A DNA stretch of 59,116 bases from an uncultured Acidobacteriota bacterium (GTDB taxonomy: Bacteria > Acidobacteriota > UBA6911 > CAINFC01): NCBI GenBank assembly GCA_903847975.1, contig CAINFC010000004.1, positions 1 through 59,116 on the forward strand, in the 5' to 3' direction. Below are positions 16,045 to 24,895 of the stretch, in pieces (within the stretch, counting starts at the first letter, position 1; every line of letters starts with the position of its first letter). Below the pieces are notes generated by a model. That model worked only from the letters and a program-made list of their open reading frames with translations. It had not been told where the DNA came from and did no database searches. The translations under genes were made by a program, and so were the position numbers.

Positions 16045-17010
16045 TCAGGGCAGAGTGTAAAAATCGTAGCGCAGGGTCCACTTCACGGTTTTGCCGGGGG
16101 CCACCCGGATGCGCACGTAAGGCTCCGGGCAAAGCGTCTTGCGAATGCACCAGAAGATGATTTTGTCGAGCGGCTGATCGCCGCGGATCCGCACCCCGGC
16201 CCCTGCTTTCCGGTTTTCGATGCGGAAATCATAGTCCCGGGCCTCCGGTCCGAAGCCCTGCAGTTCCGTGAGCAGGCTCTGGCCGGTTTCCAGTTCGCGC
16301 AGGTAGACAAGGGAATTGTTTTCCACCCGGGCGATTCCTTTCAGGTCCTGCAGGGAACGGACCGCAAAAGGAAACCGGACTGCGAAATCCGGTCCGGTGG
16401 GCTGCCCGTCGATAGTAAAAAAATTGTGGTTGTACTGCTGGGTTTCGATCGGCCGGGTGCCGGTGTTGCGCAGCGAATGCTCCAGCACCATCACCGGCCG
16501 GCCCGGCTCCAGCCGGACTTTTTTGGTATAAACAAAGGCGTACCCCGAATCGCCCTTCAGCCGGTGGGTAAATTCGATCTGCTGTTTGCCCTTTCGGATC
16601 TCCCACGTTCCGGGATCCACGATCTCGTAGGAGCGGAACCGCTGGTAGCCCTTTTCTTCCGGCTTGCGCACGTTCCCCACCCCGATGCGGGGAAAGGTTC
16701 CGCCTGCCTTGGCATCCTCGTAACCCAGGCACGAGGTGTCCAGAAGAAATTCCTCGACCGGCCCGGTAATGGCATCGTGGGTCTTGGGATTGTAACGCTC
16801 GAACCAGGGGCCGAAATATTCGTGCCCCTTGTAGGTCAGACTGGAAATCACCCCGGACCAGTCGAAGCGGGTCCCCTGGTAGTAGCCGTCCCGGGCGTCG
16901 GGCAGATATAACCTGGCCCGCAGAATCCCGTTGGTCAGCTCGGCCTGAGGGGGTTCCGCGGCCCGGACCGCAACGGCCAGCAAAAGCAATGGAAGCAACC
17001 TTTTCCACAT
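16045..17010 (-). CDS. Aldose 1-epimerase/mutarotase-like secreted protein
   Basis: A 321-residue exported protein with a short signal peptide (MWKRLLPLLLLAVAVRAAE). The body looks like the galactose mutarotase-like beta-sandwich: LTNGILRARLYLPDARDGYYQGTRF near the start, VEEFLLDTS, then EHSLRNTGTRPIETQQYNHNFF and IIFWCIRKTLCPEPYVRI. Such proteins are often found with oxidoreductases and sulfatases in polysaccharide loci. A histidine pair typical of true mutarotases was not assigned, so enzyme activity is open. It ends 11 bases before the flavin oxidoreductase start, consistent with one operon. Confidence 0.65.
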   Translation of the reverse strand: MWKRLLPLLLLAVAVRAAEPPQAELTNGILRARLYLPDARDGYYQGTRFDWSGVISSLTYKGHEYFGPWFERYNPKTHDAITGPVEEFLLDTSCLGYEDAKAGGTFPRIGVGNVRKPEEKGYQRFRSYEIVDPGTWEIRKGKQQIEFTHRLKGDSGYAFVYTKKVRLEPGRPVMVLEHSLRNTGTRPIETQQYNHNFFTIDGQPTGPDFAVRFPFAVRSLQDLKGIARVENNSLVYLRELETGQSLLTELQGFGPEARDYDFRIENRKAGAGVRIRGDQPLDKIIFWCIRKTLCPEPYVRIRVAPGKTVKWTLRYDFYTLP

Positions 17011-17031
17011 AAGAACCTCTCCTCCATTCCG

Positions 17032-17319
17032 TTACTCTTCCCGGCTGCGAACGCGGGCTCTGGCTTCCTCCCGATCCCGGTCCAGGGAGAGCTTTTCCCT
17101 CCTCATCTCCTCCTGGACCAGCTCGGCCTGCTGCCAGTCGCCGGCCTGCAGCAGTTCTTTCATTTTTCTCTGCAGAAAGATCTCCCGCTCCGCCCATTTG
17201 GCCTTGAACTTCGAGTCGATTTCCGCCAGTTCGGCTTTTTGCCCGGCGCTGAGCGTCCGGGCTCCATCCGGGTCCATGGCGGCCAGTTTCTCCATGGCAA
17301 TTTCCAGTGCGGTCTTCAT
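17032..17319 (-). CDS. Small coiled-coil protein of unknown function
   Basis: A 95-residue charged protein, almost entirely helical (ALEIAMEKLAAMDPDG, then LSAGQKAELAEIDSKFKAKW, ending in alternating E/R-rich coils). There is no signal peptide or membrane segment. Support for it being real: an AGGAGG ribosome site at proper spacing before the ATG at 17319, gap-free packing between gpmI (48 bases) and the mutarotase-like gene (21 bases), and normal codon use. I do not recognise a named family; LSAGQKAELAEIDSKFKAKW resembles small coiled-coil proteins next to gpmI-type genes in some Acidobacteriota-like genomes, but that is a recollection. Confidence 0.7.
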   Translation of the reverse strand: MKTALEIAMEKLAAMDPDGARTLSAGQKAELAEIDSKFKAKWAEREIFLQRKMKELLQAGDWQQAELVQEEMRREKLSLDRDREEARARVRSREE

Positions 17320-17367
17320 GATTTCATCCTCCTGTTATTTTTCCTGGTGCCGAAAGGCACCCTTTGC

Positions 17368-19023
17368 CTATTTCATTCTCAGAAGGGACATGTCGTAGTC
17401 CTCCGGAGGCAGGTAGCCCAGCAGGTGGATGCTGGTGGCTGCCAGAGAGGAGATTCCCAGGCCTTCGTTCAGAGCGGGTTCGTACTCTCCCTGGTATCCC
17501 GGATCGTAAAGGATGCAGGGAACCGGGTTGAGGGAATGGCTGGTCTTGGCTTTGGGAGTTCCGTCCTCCTTCTTCAGCACCGCACCGCTTTTCTTGTCGT
17601 GCTCGAACATATCGTCTGAATTGCCGTGGTCGGCGGAAACCAGCAGAATGCCCCCGGCTTTTTCGACCGCTTTGACCAGGCGGCCCAGGCAAATGTCCAC
17701 GGCCTCCATGGCGCAGATTACCGCAGGATAAATTCCGGTATGCCCGACCATGTCGCCGTTGGGGTAGTTCAGCCGGATCATCCGGTACTTGCCGGAGTCG
17801 ATAGCCCGGACGATGGCGTCGGTAATCTCGGCGCACTTCATCCACGGGCGCTGCTCAAAAGGAACGATATCGCTCGGGATTTCCACGTAATCCTCAAGGG
17901 CCTCGTCAAATTTGCCGGTCCGGTTGCCGTTGAAGAAATAGGTGACATGGCCGTATTTCTGGGTTTCGCTGATCGCCAGAGTCGGAATGCCGGTGGCTGC
18001 CAGAAATTCGCCCACCGTCCTTTCGATGGAAGGCGGGTCGACCAGGTACTGTTTCGGCACATGCAGGTCTCCGTCGTATTCCATCATTCCGGCATATTCC
18101 ACCCGGGGTCGGCGTATGCGGTCAAAGCGGTCGAAGGCCTCCTGCTCGAAAGCGGCGGTAATTTCCAGAGCGCGGTCTCCCCGAAAGTTGAAGTAGACGA
18201 CCGAGTCCCCGTCCCGGATCGGTCCGACCGGCTGCCCGTTTTCGACGATGACGAATTCGCGCAGGTCCTGGTCGATGATGCCCGGTATTTCCTTGCGGTA
18301 GGTCTCTACCGCCTCGGCCGCGGAGGAGAACTTCCGGCCTTCCCCCAGCACGTGGGTGTGCCATCCGCGCCGGACCATCTCCCAGTCGGCGCCATAGCGG
18401 TCCATGGTAATGTACATGCGCCCGCCGCCGCTGGCGATCCGCGCATCAAAACCCCCGTGGTTCAACCCGGCCAGGAATTCCTCGAAAGGAAGAATGTATT
18501 CCAGGGCGCTGGTTTCCCCGACATCCCGTCCGTCCAGCAGAATATGAACGCGGACTTTGCGGACCCCCTCCTCTCTGGCCCGGACAATCATGGCCTTGAG
18601 GTGGTCCATGTGGGAGTGAACGTTGCCGTCCGAAAACAGCCCGATGAAATGCAGGCTGGAATCGTTTTCCCGGGCATGGCCGGTCAATCGGACCCAGGCC
18701 GTGCCCTGAAACATGGCGCCGCTGCCGATCGATTTGGACACCAGGGCGGCTCCCTGCTCGTACACCCGGCCGCAGCCGATGGCATTGTGGCCCACTTCGC
18801 TGTTTCCCATGTCGTCGTCGCTGGGGAGCCCGACCGCTTTCCCGTGCGCCTTGAGCCGGGTATGCGGGCACCCGGATGTCAGCTTCTGCAGGTTCACCAT
18901 CATGGCCTGAGCTACGGCGTCCCCTTCGGCGTATTTTCCGTAGCCGACTCCATCCAGAATTGCCAGAACCAGCGGACCGGTCCGCCCTTTCCATTTTGGA
19001 TTTTTTAATAAAGCATCCGTCAT
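17368..19023 (-). CDS. gpmI: 2,3-bisphosphoglycerate-independent phosphoglycerate mutase
   Basis: A 551-residue alkaline-phosphatase-superfamily enzyme that interconverts 3- and 2-phosphoglycerate in glycolysis, binding two metal ions. Motifs: LAILDGVGYG (D24), SDDDMGNSEVGHNAIGCGR (nucleophile S75), HFIGLFSDGNVHSH, HILLDGRDV, VYFNFRGDRA, GDMVGHTG and LVSADHGNSDDM. The internal ATG at 19023 is chosen because AAGGAG lies 6 bases before it; an ATG seven codons upstream puts that ribosome site inside the gene. It is slightly longer than the usual ~510 residues. The protein is cytoplasmic and heads the minus-strand run down to 13219, though a shared transcript throughout is not proven. Confidence 0.93.
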   Translation of the reverse strand: MTDALLKNPKWKGRTGPLVLAILDGVGYGKYAEGDAVAQAMMVNLQKLTSGCPHTRLKAHGKAVGLPSDDDMGNSEVGHNAIGCGRVYEQGAALVSKSIGSGAMFQGTAWVRLTGHARENDSSLHFIGLFSDGNVHSHMDHLKAMIVRAREEGVRKVRVHILLDGRDVGETSALEYILPFEEFLAGLNHGGFDARIASGGGRMYITMDRYGADWEMVRRGWHTHVLGEGRKFSSAAEAVETYRKEIPGIIDQDLREFVIVENGQPVGPIRDGDSVVYFNFRGDRALEITAAFEQEAFDRFDRIRRPRVEYAGMMEYDGDLHVPKQYLVDPPSIERTVGEFLAATGIPTLAISETQKYGHVTYFFNGNRTGKFDEALEDYVEIPSDIVPFEQRPWMKCAEITDAIVRAIDSGKYRMIRLNYPNGDMVGHTGIYPAVICAMEAVDICLGRLVKAVEKAGGILLVSADHGNSDDMFEHDKKSGAVLKKEDGTPKAKTSHSLNPVPCILYDPGYQGEYEPALNEGLGISSLAATSIHLLGYLPPEDYDMSLLRMK

Positions 19024-19180
19024 ATCCAGCTCCTTAGGGATCATGAATGATCGGGCCGACGGAACAGATCTCTTTTCCTGCGCCCGGAATTAAAATGGAT
19101 ATTGTACAACGGGACCGAATGGAATCGGCCAGCTTATTTGGATGGAAGCCCGGCGGGAGGTGATCCCCCTGGGCAAGTGA

Positions 19181-19189
19181 TGATAAAAT
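19181..19189 (+). promoter_or_regulatory. Extended -10 promoter (TGATAAAAT) next to the start of the 19202 gene
   Basis: TGATAAAAT fits the extended -10 pattern TGnTAnAAT. The start point would be near 19196, only ~6 bases before the ATG at 19202, and no ribosome site lies between. No -35 at normal distance is convincing. Confidence 0.4.
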
Positions 19190-19201
19190 GCTATTTCAAT
19201 T

Positions 19202-19879
19202 ATGGAAGTGGAAGAGGCGGAAAAGGGAAAACCACGTTTTCGGATCCTGTTGTGGGTCGGCATCCTGCTGCCGGCCGGAGGGGCGCTGTATCTGCTGGCG
19301 GCGTCCACTCTGAGCTTCCGCCTGTGGATGGGGGACCGCAGCCTGCAATCTTCGGATTACCCGTCGGCCATCGTATGGTATTCGCGCGCCCTTCGGTTGT
19401 CGGAGGACGCCCGGGATCCCCGGCAGGCGGCAGACACGCTCTCGCGCCTCTATCGGGCCTACGAGGGGTTTAGCCGCTGGGAGTTCGAGGGCGACCGTTT
19501 GTGGGGCTGGTATGCCGCCCGGCAGATCAGTGAGCTTTTGCTGAACCGGGGCGTGCTGGAGGTCACCGCTACCGGTGAGGACCCCTGGCTGGAGATCCTC
19601 CGGCTGCGACTTCCGGCCAATAAGGCCTACCGTTTTGAAGCGCGCATGCGCGTGCCGAAAGGGAGCCGTGCCCGATTGCACTGGGCTCCGCTCACCGATG
19701 TTTTCGACTCCGCTCACGTGGCTGAAATTGCGATTCCATCCGGCGGAGAGTGGCAGGAATACCACGTGGAAATGAGCCCCCTTCGGGAGGAAATCGGCAA
19801 GCTGCGGTTCATCCCTTCGAACGCTCCCGGCCGGATTTCGGTCGACTGGATTCGCATCGTGCCCGCCGGGGGAAAATAA
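19202..19879 (+). CDS. Membrane-anchored protein with TPR-like segment
   Basis: A 225-residue protein. One transmembrane helix lies at about residues 15-36 (ILLWVGILLPAGGALYLLAAS). It is followed by a TPR-like pair of helices (YPSAIVWYSRALRLSEDA, QAADTLSRLYRAYEGF) and a C-terminal part rich in beta strands (YRFEARMRVPKGSRARLHW, GKLRFIPSNAPGRISVDWIRI) that resembles a carbohydrate-binding-type sandwich. I do not recognise the family. The ATG at 19202 has no Shine-Dalgarno, but an extended -10 lies just upstream, so the mRNA may be nearly leaderless. The gene ends 23 bases before the PSP1 gene. Confidence 0.65.
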   Translation: MEVEEAEKGKPRFRILLWVGILLPAGGALYLLAASTLSFRLWMGDRSLQSSDYPSAIVWYSRALRLSEDARDPRQAADTLSRLYRAYEGFSRWEFEGDRLWGWYAARQISELLLNRGVLEVTATGEDPWLEILRLRLPANKAYRFEARMRVPKGSRARLHWAPLTDVFDSAHVAEIAIPSGGEWQEYHVEMSPLREEIGKLRFIPSNAPGRISVDWIRIVPAGGK

Positions 19880-19902
19880 TAAAGCAGGACCATTGGCTCG
19901 CT

Positions 19903-20598
19903 ATGCTTGAAATTGTCGATGCGCAGTACACCGCCACCCGCAAGGTGGATCGGTTCTTGTCCAAGGACCTGGAGCTCAAAGCGGGAGATTCCTGCATCGT
20001 TCACACCGACCGGGGCCTGGAACTGGTCAAGGTGCTGCGCACCACGGTCTACAATCCGGGTATGTACGCCAATCCGATCGTCCACAAGGTGCTGCGGAAG
20101 GCCACCCGCCGCGACCTGGACCTGCTGGAGCAATATGCGGTGAAAGAGCAGCAGGCTTTTGCCATATGCCGCCAGAGAGTGGAGGCGCTGGGGCTGGAAA
20201 TGAAGCTGGTCTGCGTGGAATACATTTTCGACGGCAGCCGCGCCATCTTCTATTACACTGCCGACGGGCGGGTCGATTTTCGGGACCTGGTGAAAAAACT
20301 GGTGGTGGAAATCAAAACCCGGGTCGAGATGCGGCAGATCGGCGTCCGGGAAGCCGCCGCCATGCTGGGTGGGCTGGCCTATTGCGGGCGTCCGTCCTGC
20401 TGCGCCTCCTATTTGCACGATCTGGATCCGGTTTCCCTCAAAATGGCCAAGCAGCAGAGCCTGAGCGTAACTCCCTCGCGCATGATGGGCCTTTGCGGCC
20501 GGCTGAAGTGCTGCCTGGTTTTCGAGCCGGGAGAGGATAGCACCAACGGGGAGGAAAAGCCGGCTTCCTCCTACCCCTGCCCGAGCATTGTCGAGTAG
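19903..20598 (+). CDS. PSP1-domain protein (RicT/YaaT-like)
   Basis: A 231-residue cytoplasmic protein of the PSP1 C-terminal family. It has the core VRTDRGLELVKV-like segment (CIVHTDRGLELVKVLRT), then EYIFDGSRAIFYYTADGRVDF and RTRVEMRQIGVREAAAMLGG-like segments. The two cysteine motifs are YCGRPSCCASYL and GLCGRLKCCLVFE. In Bacillus the relative RicT (YaaT) joins RicA and RicF to carry Fe-S clusters and affect RNase Y; no RicA or RicF is visible here, so that role is a family inference. ATG at 19903 gives the usual N-terminus; the open frame extends upstream into the previous gene. A strong terminator hairpin follows at 20656. Confidence 0.85.
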   Translation: MLEIVDAQYTATRKVDRFLSKDLELKAGDSCIVHTDRGLELVKVLRTTVYNPGMYANPIVHKVLRKATRRDLDLLEQYAVKEQQAFAICRQRVEALGLEMKLVCVEYIFDGSRAIFYYTADGRVDFRDLVKKLVVEIKTRVEMRQIGVREAAAMLGGLAYCGRPSCCASYLHDLDPVSLKMAKQQSLSVTPSRMMGLCGRLKCCLVFEPGEDSTNGEEKPASSYPCPSIVE

Positions 20599-20655
20599 CG
20601 CCCGCCTTTCCGCTCCTATCCTCTCCTTTTTGCGAACGCATCTTTTTGAAGCCGC

Positions 20656-20687
20656 AAAAAGGCCCTGTCGGCTGGCGACAGGGCCTT
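20656..20687. terminator. Intrinsic terminator between PSP1 gene and ilvD
   Basis: A perfect 10-bp stem, GGCCCTGTCG (20661-20670) and CGACAGGGCC (20676-20685), with loop GCTGG. Five A residues (20656-20660) precede it, which read as TTTTT on the minus strand: a textbook terminator for ilvD. On the plus strand it is followed by TTGATCGTTTCTT, so it may also stop the PSP1 transcript. Confidence 0.8.
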
Positions 20688-20690
20688 GAT

Positions 20691-20826
20691 CGTTTCTTCC
20701 CGCTCTTCCTTTTCTTCCTGTGAGCCCAATCTTTTCACAGGAAGAAGGGAAGATCAGGGAGGAACAAAGAAGCCGTCCATGTATTTCGGATGGGGAGTGA
20801 GATTTATTGCGGCGCCGTGTTTTTCG
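20691..20826. repeat. R1 dispersed repeat, copy B
   Basis: Same unit as at 12975 and 35941: CTTCCCG, TCTTCCTGT, loop, ACAGGAAGA, AGGGAAG, then AAGCCGTCCATGTATTTCGG. It lies between the terminator at 20656 and the ilvD stop codon (20834), again in a convergent gap. Similarity to copy A continues past the core into TTATTGCGGCGCCGTG. Confidence 0.75.
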
Positions 20827-20833
20827 AAGCGGT

Positions 20834-22498
20834 TCAGCGCAGGATGGCGCCGGTATTGGCGCTGGAGGCCAGCCTGGCGTAGCGCGCCAGCCAGCCGGTG
20901 CTGATCCTGGGCACAGGCGGCTTCCAGGCCAGCCGGCGTTCCTGAAGCTCGGCTTCGGTCAAATGAACGTGCAGCCTTCTTTCGCGGACGTCGATTTCGA
21001 TGGTGTCCCCGTCCCGGAGGAAAGCGATCGGACCGCCTTCGGCAGCCTCCGGCGAGATGTGGCCGATGCAGGCCCCGCGGGTTCCGCCGCTGAATCGTCC
21101 GTCGGTGATCAGGGCCACCTTGTCCCCCAGGCCCTGCCCCATGATGTAGCTTGTGGGGGCCAGCATCTCCTGCATGCCCGGCCCGCCGCGCGGGCCCTCG
21201 TAGCGTATGACCACCACCTGCCCGGGTTGAACCCTGCCGGCCAGGATACCTTCGCAGGCTTCTTCCTGGGATTCGAAGACCAGCGCCGGCCCGCTATGCT
21301 TCCACATTTTGGGGTCTATCCCGGCGGTTTTCAGAACCGACCCGTCCGGAGCCAGGTTGCCATACAGTATGAAAAGCCCGCCTTCCGGGCTGTAGGCTTC
21401 CGCGACCGGCCGTATGCACTGCCTGTCCAGGACCACGGCGTCGGCGATGTTCTCCCCGAGCGTTTTTCCGGTTATCGTGGGCAGGTCGGTGCGCAGCAGT
21501 CCGGGAAGGGTGCTGACCTCCTTCAGGATGGCGCTGATCCCGCCGGCCCGCTCCACATCCTCGATGTGATAGGCGGAGGAGGGCGAGACCTTGCACAGAT
21601 TGGGTGTCCTGCGGCTCAATTCGTTGATCCGCTGAAGGTCGTAGTGGATCCCCGCCTCATGGGCGATGGCCAGGGTGTGCAGGACCGTATTGGTGCTGCC
21701 GCCCATCGCCATGTCCAGGATCAGGGCATTGTCGATCGCTTCCAGGGTGACGATATCCCGGGGTTTGAGATCCTCCTTGGCCAGCTCCACAATTCGCCGA
21801 CCGGCGGCTTCCCATAGGGCTTCCCTTCGCGGATCCTCCGCCAGCAGGGTCCCGTTGCCGGGCAAAGCCAGACCGATGGCTTCCGAAAGGCAGTTCATGG
21901 AATTGGCGGTAAACATCCCGGAGCAGGAACCCGGGCCGGGGCAGGCGCAACACTCCAGTTCGGCCAGCTCGGACTCGGAAATTTTCCCGGCCTTCCATTT
22001 TCCGATTCCCTCGAAGACGGAAATCAGGTCGACGGTTTTCCCTTCCGTTGTGCGACCGGCTTTCATGGGGCCGCCGCTGGCTACCAGGGCCGGGATGTTG
22101 CAACGCAGCAGGCCCATGATCATTCCGGGCACGATCTTGTCGCAGTTCGGAATGCAAATCACCCCATCGAACGAATGGGCCCGCAGCATGGTTTCCACGG
22201 AATCGGCAATCAGTTCGCGGCTGGCCAGGGAGTACTTCATGCCGGTGTGCCCCATGGCAATTCCGTCGCAGATGCCGATGGTGTTGAACTCGAAGGGGGT
22301 TCCTCCGGCATCGCGAATGGCCTTCTTGATGATGTCGCCGACCCGGCGCAGGTGAACGTGCCCGGGAATAATATCGGTATAGGAATTGCAGACGGCGATA
22401 AACGGCTTGGACATGTCTCGCGAGTCGACGCCGGCCGCCCGCAGAAGGCTGCGATGCGGCGCTCTCTCAAAACCTGCCTTAATTTGATTGCTGCGCAT
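20834..22498 (-). CDS. ilvD: Dihydroxy-acid dehydratase
   Basis: A 554-residue iron-sulfur dehydratase that converts dihydroxy acids to 2-keto acids in valine, leucine and isoleucine synthesis. Cluster or conserved cysteines: C77 in [11 protein letters not shown]119 in NCDK and C192 in CPGPGSC. Other motifs are [22 protein letters not shown] and [11 protein letters not shown]. The PGHVHL form is typical of the archaeal/Firmicutes-like branch. The ATG at 22498 follows GGAGGAAG at good spacing. A near-consensus promoter lies just upstream and an intrinsic terminator downstream, so it is probably monocistronic. No other branched-chain genes are in the window. Confidence 0.95.
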   Translation of the reverse strand: MRSNQIKAGFERAPHRSLLRAAGVDSRDMSKPFIAVCNSYTDIIPGHVHLRRVGDIIKKAIRDAGGTPFEFNTIGICDGIAMGHTGMKYSLASRELIADSVETMLRAHSFDGVICIPNCDKIVPGMIMGLLRCNIPALVASGGPMKAGRTTEGKTVDLISVFEGIGKWKAGKISESELAELECCACPGPGSCSGMFTANSMNCLSEAIGLALPGNGTLLAEDPRREALWEAAGRRIVELAKEDLKPRDIVTLEAIDNALILDMAMGGSTNTVLHTLAIAHEAGIHYDLQRINELSRRTPNLCKVSPSSAYHIEDVERAGGISAILKEVSTLPGLLRTDLPTITGKTLGENIADAVVLDRQCIRPVAEAYSPEGGLFILYGNLAPDGSVLKTAGIDPKMWKHSGPALVFESQEEACEGILAGRVQPGQVVVIRYEGPRGGPGMQEMLAPTSYIMGQGLGDKVALITDGRFSGGTRGACIGHISPEAAEGGPIAFLRDGDTIEIDVRERRLHVHLTEAELQERRLAWKPPVPRISTGWLARYARLASSANTGAILR

Positions 22499-22522
22499 AG
22501 TCTTCCTCCAGGAATTTGGGCA

Positions 22523-22551
22523 AGTGTATCCAAGGGGCGTAATCCTGTCAA
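22523..22551 (-). promoter_or_regulatory. Near-consensus sigma70 promoter of ilvD
   Basis: On the minus strand TTGACA (22551-22546) and TACACT (22528-22523) are 17 bases apart. The -35 is perfect. Transcription would start near 22516, giving a leader of ~18 nt that includes the GGAGG ribosome site. There is no room for a leucine-type attenuator. Confidence 0.75.
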
Positions 22552-22634
22552 ATTTCTTTTCGCAACCGGGGCCTCCCGTCCGTTGTACGGATGAAAGAAG
22601 TCATTTTTCACGAAAAACGGAAAGGAGCAGAGCG

Positions 22635-23081
22635 GTGAACAACAAGGAGCGCGGTTATACCCTGCTGGAAATGTGTCTGGTAACGGCTGTTTTTCTGGTG
22701 CTGGCGGGAATCTTATATCCCGTGGGCATGCAGGGGCTGCAGGAGATAGCCCTGCGGAGCGCCACGCAGGCCTTTGTCGGGGAACTGCTGCGGGCCAGGC
22801 TGCTGGCCCTGAGCGAAAACGCAGCGGTGGCGGTGCGTGTGGCCCAGGAAACAAACAGCTATCAGCTGTTCTCTTCGGCAGACCGCTCCTGCGAGCGTGG
22901 TTCGGAGAAAAACCTCGGGTCCAGGGTCTCTTTCGTCCAGGTTCCCGCGCGGGAAGTGGTGTTTCATCCCTGGGGGACCGCGGCGCCGGCCGGGAGTTAC
23001 ACGCTGGCCGGATCCGGCGGGCGCATGACCGTGGTAGTGGGCTTAACCGGCCGGGTGCGGTTCGAGCGGGTGAAGCCGTGA
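22635..23081 (+). CDS. Type IV minor pilin, FimT/GspH-like (cluster I)
   Basis: A 148-residue prepilin. A GTG start at 22635 follows AAGGAG by 7 bases and gives a short basic leader (NNKERG) ending in the glycine cut by prepilin peptidase. The mature N-terminus is YTLLEM with glutamate at position 5, then a hydrophobic helix (CLVTAVFLVLAGILYPVGM). The C-terminal domain (VVFHPWGTAAPAGSYTL, GRMTVVVGLTGRVRFERV) fits the GspH/FimT pattern. It opens a four-gene operon, and its stop overlaps the next start. Such minor pilins prime pilus or pseudopilus assembly at the inner membrane. Confidence 0.82.
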   Translation: MNNKERGYTLLEMCLVTAVFLVLAGILYPVGMQGLQEIALRSATQAFVGELLRARLLALSENAAVAVRVAQETNSYQLFSSADRSCERGSEKNLGSRVSFVQVPAREVVFHPWGTAAPAGSYTLAGSGGRMTVVVGLTGRVRFERVKP

Positions 23082-23500
23082 AAAACCCGGTTCGCCAGGA
23101 TCAATTTGGATTGTCGCTGGTGGAGTGCCTGGCAGCCCTGCACCTGCTGCTGGTCGGAATGCTGTGCCTCGGTCCGCTTCTTTACGCGGGATTTGCGGCG
23201 CGCAGCCGGGCGGAAGTCCGTCAGGATGCCTTTCGGAAGGTGCTGGATCGCCAGGAGATGAATCGGGCGGCCCTGCTGCTCTCCGGGGGGTGTCCGGGTT
23301 TGCCGGCAAGCGGTCGGGAAGAGGTGGTCATCGCCGGCAAGCGATGTGTGCTGCGCTGGAAGTCGGGTGCGCCCTCCTTGCCCCTGCCGTCGACTTCCCC
23401 TCTGGCGCTGATGGAACTCGAAGCCGCGGTGCACTGCCCCGCCGACGCCGGGCGGCCCGTTTGCGCCTTAACCGAACTGGCGGCCTGCCGCCGCCGATAA
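23078..23500 (+). CDS. Type IV minor pilin, PilV/GspI-like (cluster I)
   Basis: A 140-residue prepilin with GTG start at 23078 overlapping the previous stop (GTGA). The leader KNPVRQDQFG is followed by the methylation-type motif LSLVECLAALHLL and a hydrophobic helix. The rest is short and cysteine-containing (CVLRW, HCPADAGRPVC). Position and the LSLVE motif suggest PilV/GspI. Family assignment beyond 'prepilin' is by gene order. Confidence 0.78.
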   Translation: MKNPVRQDQFGLSLVECLAALHLLLVGMLCLGPLLYAGFAARSRAEVRQDAFRKVLDRQEMNRAALLLSGGCPGLPASGREEVVIAGKRCVLRWKSGAPSLPLPSTSPLALMELEAAVHCPADAGRPVCALTELAACRRR

Positions 23501-23513
23501 GGAGATCGTGGTT

Positions 23514-24128
23514 ATGGCCGGCTCCCTGCGTTTCGACCGGAAAAGCATGGCAGGCTTCAGCCTGGTGGAGTGCCTGGCGGCGTTGGGGATCCTGTCGCTA
23601 GTCGTTCCTTCCGCCCTGGGGTTTCTTGCCGCTTTCCGGCAGCAGAATGCCGCGGAAGAAGCGGCGCAGGAAATGGAAGCGAATCGGAAGATCGTCCTCG
23701 ACCGGGTCACTCTCCTGGTGGAGCAGGCCGGGAACAACCCCTTGGGGATCGGCCTGACGCCCATCCAGCTGAACGGCTCGACCGGTATCACCGTAGAGAG
23801 CGATACCAACGACGGCGCAGACGGGCCGCCGGACGGCAAGCTGGACGGTGCCTTCGAACAGGTCACCGTGGAGTGGGATCCGACTACCAGGCAGGTTTAT
23901 CAGCGGTCCGGAAAAGGCACGAGGCAGCCGCTGGCCACGGAAGTATCCCTGTTCCGGGTACAGGGCTGGGACGCTGCGGCGCAGCCGGCGGCGGTCATGG
24001 AAAATGTCGCCTGGGTCTCGGTTTACGTGCGAGCGGAAAAGCTCTCCCCCCTGTTCGGCGGCGGAAGAACGGTTGGAGCGGAAGGGTCCCGGAGGATTCC
24101 GGTCCTCTCGCGGCTCCTGGGAAAATGA
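23514..24128 (+). CDS. Type IV minor pilin, PilW-like (cluster I)
   Basis: A 204-residue prepilin. ATG at 23514 sits 9 bases after AAGGAG; a GTG at 23508 is too close to it. The leader ends ...SMAG and the mature start is FSLVECLAALGILSLVV. After the membrane helix come an acidic segment (VESDTNDGADGPPDG, possibly a metal-binding loop) and a beta domain (FEQVTVEWDPTTRQVYQ), as in PilW proteins. Between PilV-like and PilX-like genes, the order supports PilW. Confidence 0.78.
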   Translation: MAGSLRFDRKSMAGFSLVECLAALGILSLVVPSALGFLAAFRQQNAAEEAAQEMEANRKIVLDRVTLLVEQAGNNPLGIGLTPIQLNGSTGITVESDTNDGADGPPDGKLDGAFEQVTVEWDPTTRQVYQRSGKGTRQPLATEVSLFRVQGWDAAAQPAAVMENVAWVSVYVRAEKLSPLFGGGRTVGAEGSRRIPVLSRLLGK

Positions 24129-24137
24129 GATAATCCT

Positions 24138-24875
24138 ATGCGATTACCTGAATCCGCCCGTGGCCGAAGCCCCGGCACGCAGGGGATGGCACTGATATCC
24201 GCTCTGCTGGTGTTGACCGTAGGGCTGTTGATCGGAATCTCGTTTTGCCTTTCGACGCAACTGGCGGAATCCCTGGCTGCCAACGAGGGCTGCCGGCACT
24301 CGGCCCGGGCGGTTGCTTTTTCCGGTTATTCCCTGGCGGCAGCCGATCTTTCGGCCCTGGCGGAGGCCAGCCCTGAATTCTCCTGGGACCAGCTCTTCCA
24401 GGGAGAGGATGGCGTCGTTTCCTGTTCGGGGTCGTTTTCCGCGGAAAACCTGAATCCGCTGGACCCGGTGGATGCCTGGAAAACTCCGATCGGGGTTCTC
24501 CGCAACCGCTGTTGGGATGACGGGACTCTGGGCGGCCTCTCCGGGCTTCCCTACCGGATGGGTCCGGAGGGCTGGCTTGTTTACCCCGTCACGGGAGGAG
24601 GATTTTCCTTCGGTTCCGGAGGTTTGGCCGGCGGGCAGGATTTGGTTGGGCATCTCTGGATCCGGATCAGCGACAACCGGGAGCCGGACGGGAACATATA
24701 TAAGGATACCGACGGCAAGGCGGTTTTGCGCGTGCTGGCGGCCGTTCGCGGTGCGGTATTTGACGTTCCGGGGCGCACCGCGGCCCGGAATTCCGTGGCC
24801 GCCCTCGAAGCCTGGCTTGCGCATAGCAAGGATAGCGCCTTTCGGGTTTTGTCGCTCCGGCAGGTCGCTTTCTGA
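24138..24875 (+). CDS. PilX/GspK-like pilus assembly protein (cluster I)
   Basis: A 245-residue protein with a basic leader and the hydrophobic start GMALISALLVLTVGLLIGI. It lacks glutamate at mature position 5, as is usual for PilX and GspK, which cap pilus tips. The body has no recognised catalytic motif; 'DNREPDGNIYKDTDG' may bind calcium. It is the last gene of cluster I, 9 bases after the PilW-like gene. A promoter for the next gene follows directly. No PilY1 adhesin is nearby, unlike most pilVWXY1 operons. Confidence 0.72.
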   Translation: MRLPESARGRSPGTQGMALISALLVLTVGLLIGISFCLSTQLAESLAANEGCRHSARAVAFSGYSLAAADLSALAEASPEFSWDQLFQGEDGVVSCSGSFSAENLNPLDPVDAWKTPIGVLRNRCWDDGTLGGLSGLPYRMGPEGWLVYPVTGGGFSFGSGGLAGGQDLVGHLWIRISDNREPDGNIYKDTDGKAVLRVLAAVRGAVFDVPGRTAARNSVAALEAWLAHSKDSAFRVLSLRQVAF

Positions 24876-24895
24876 ATCATCGCAGAAAAAAGCAG

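Noticed and set aside
17626-19008. 460-codon plus-strand open frame opposite gpmI
   Set aside because: It mirrors gpmI and has no family features.
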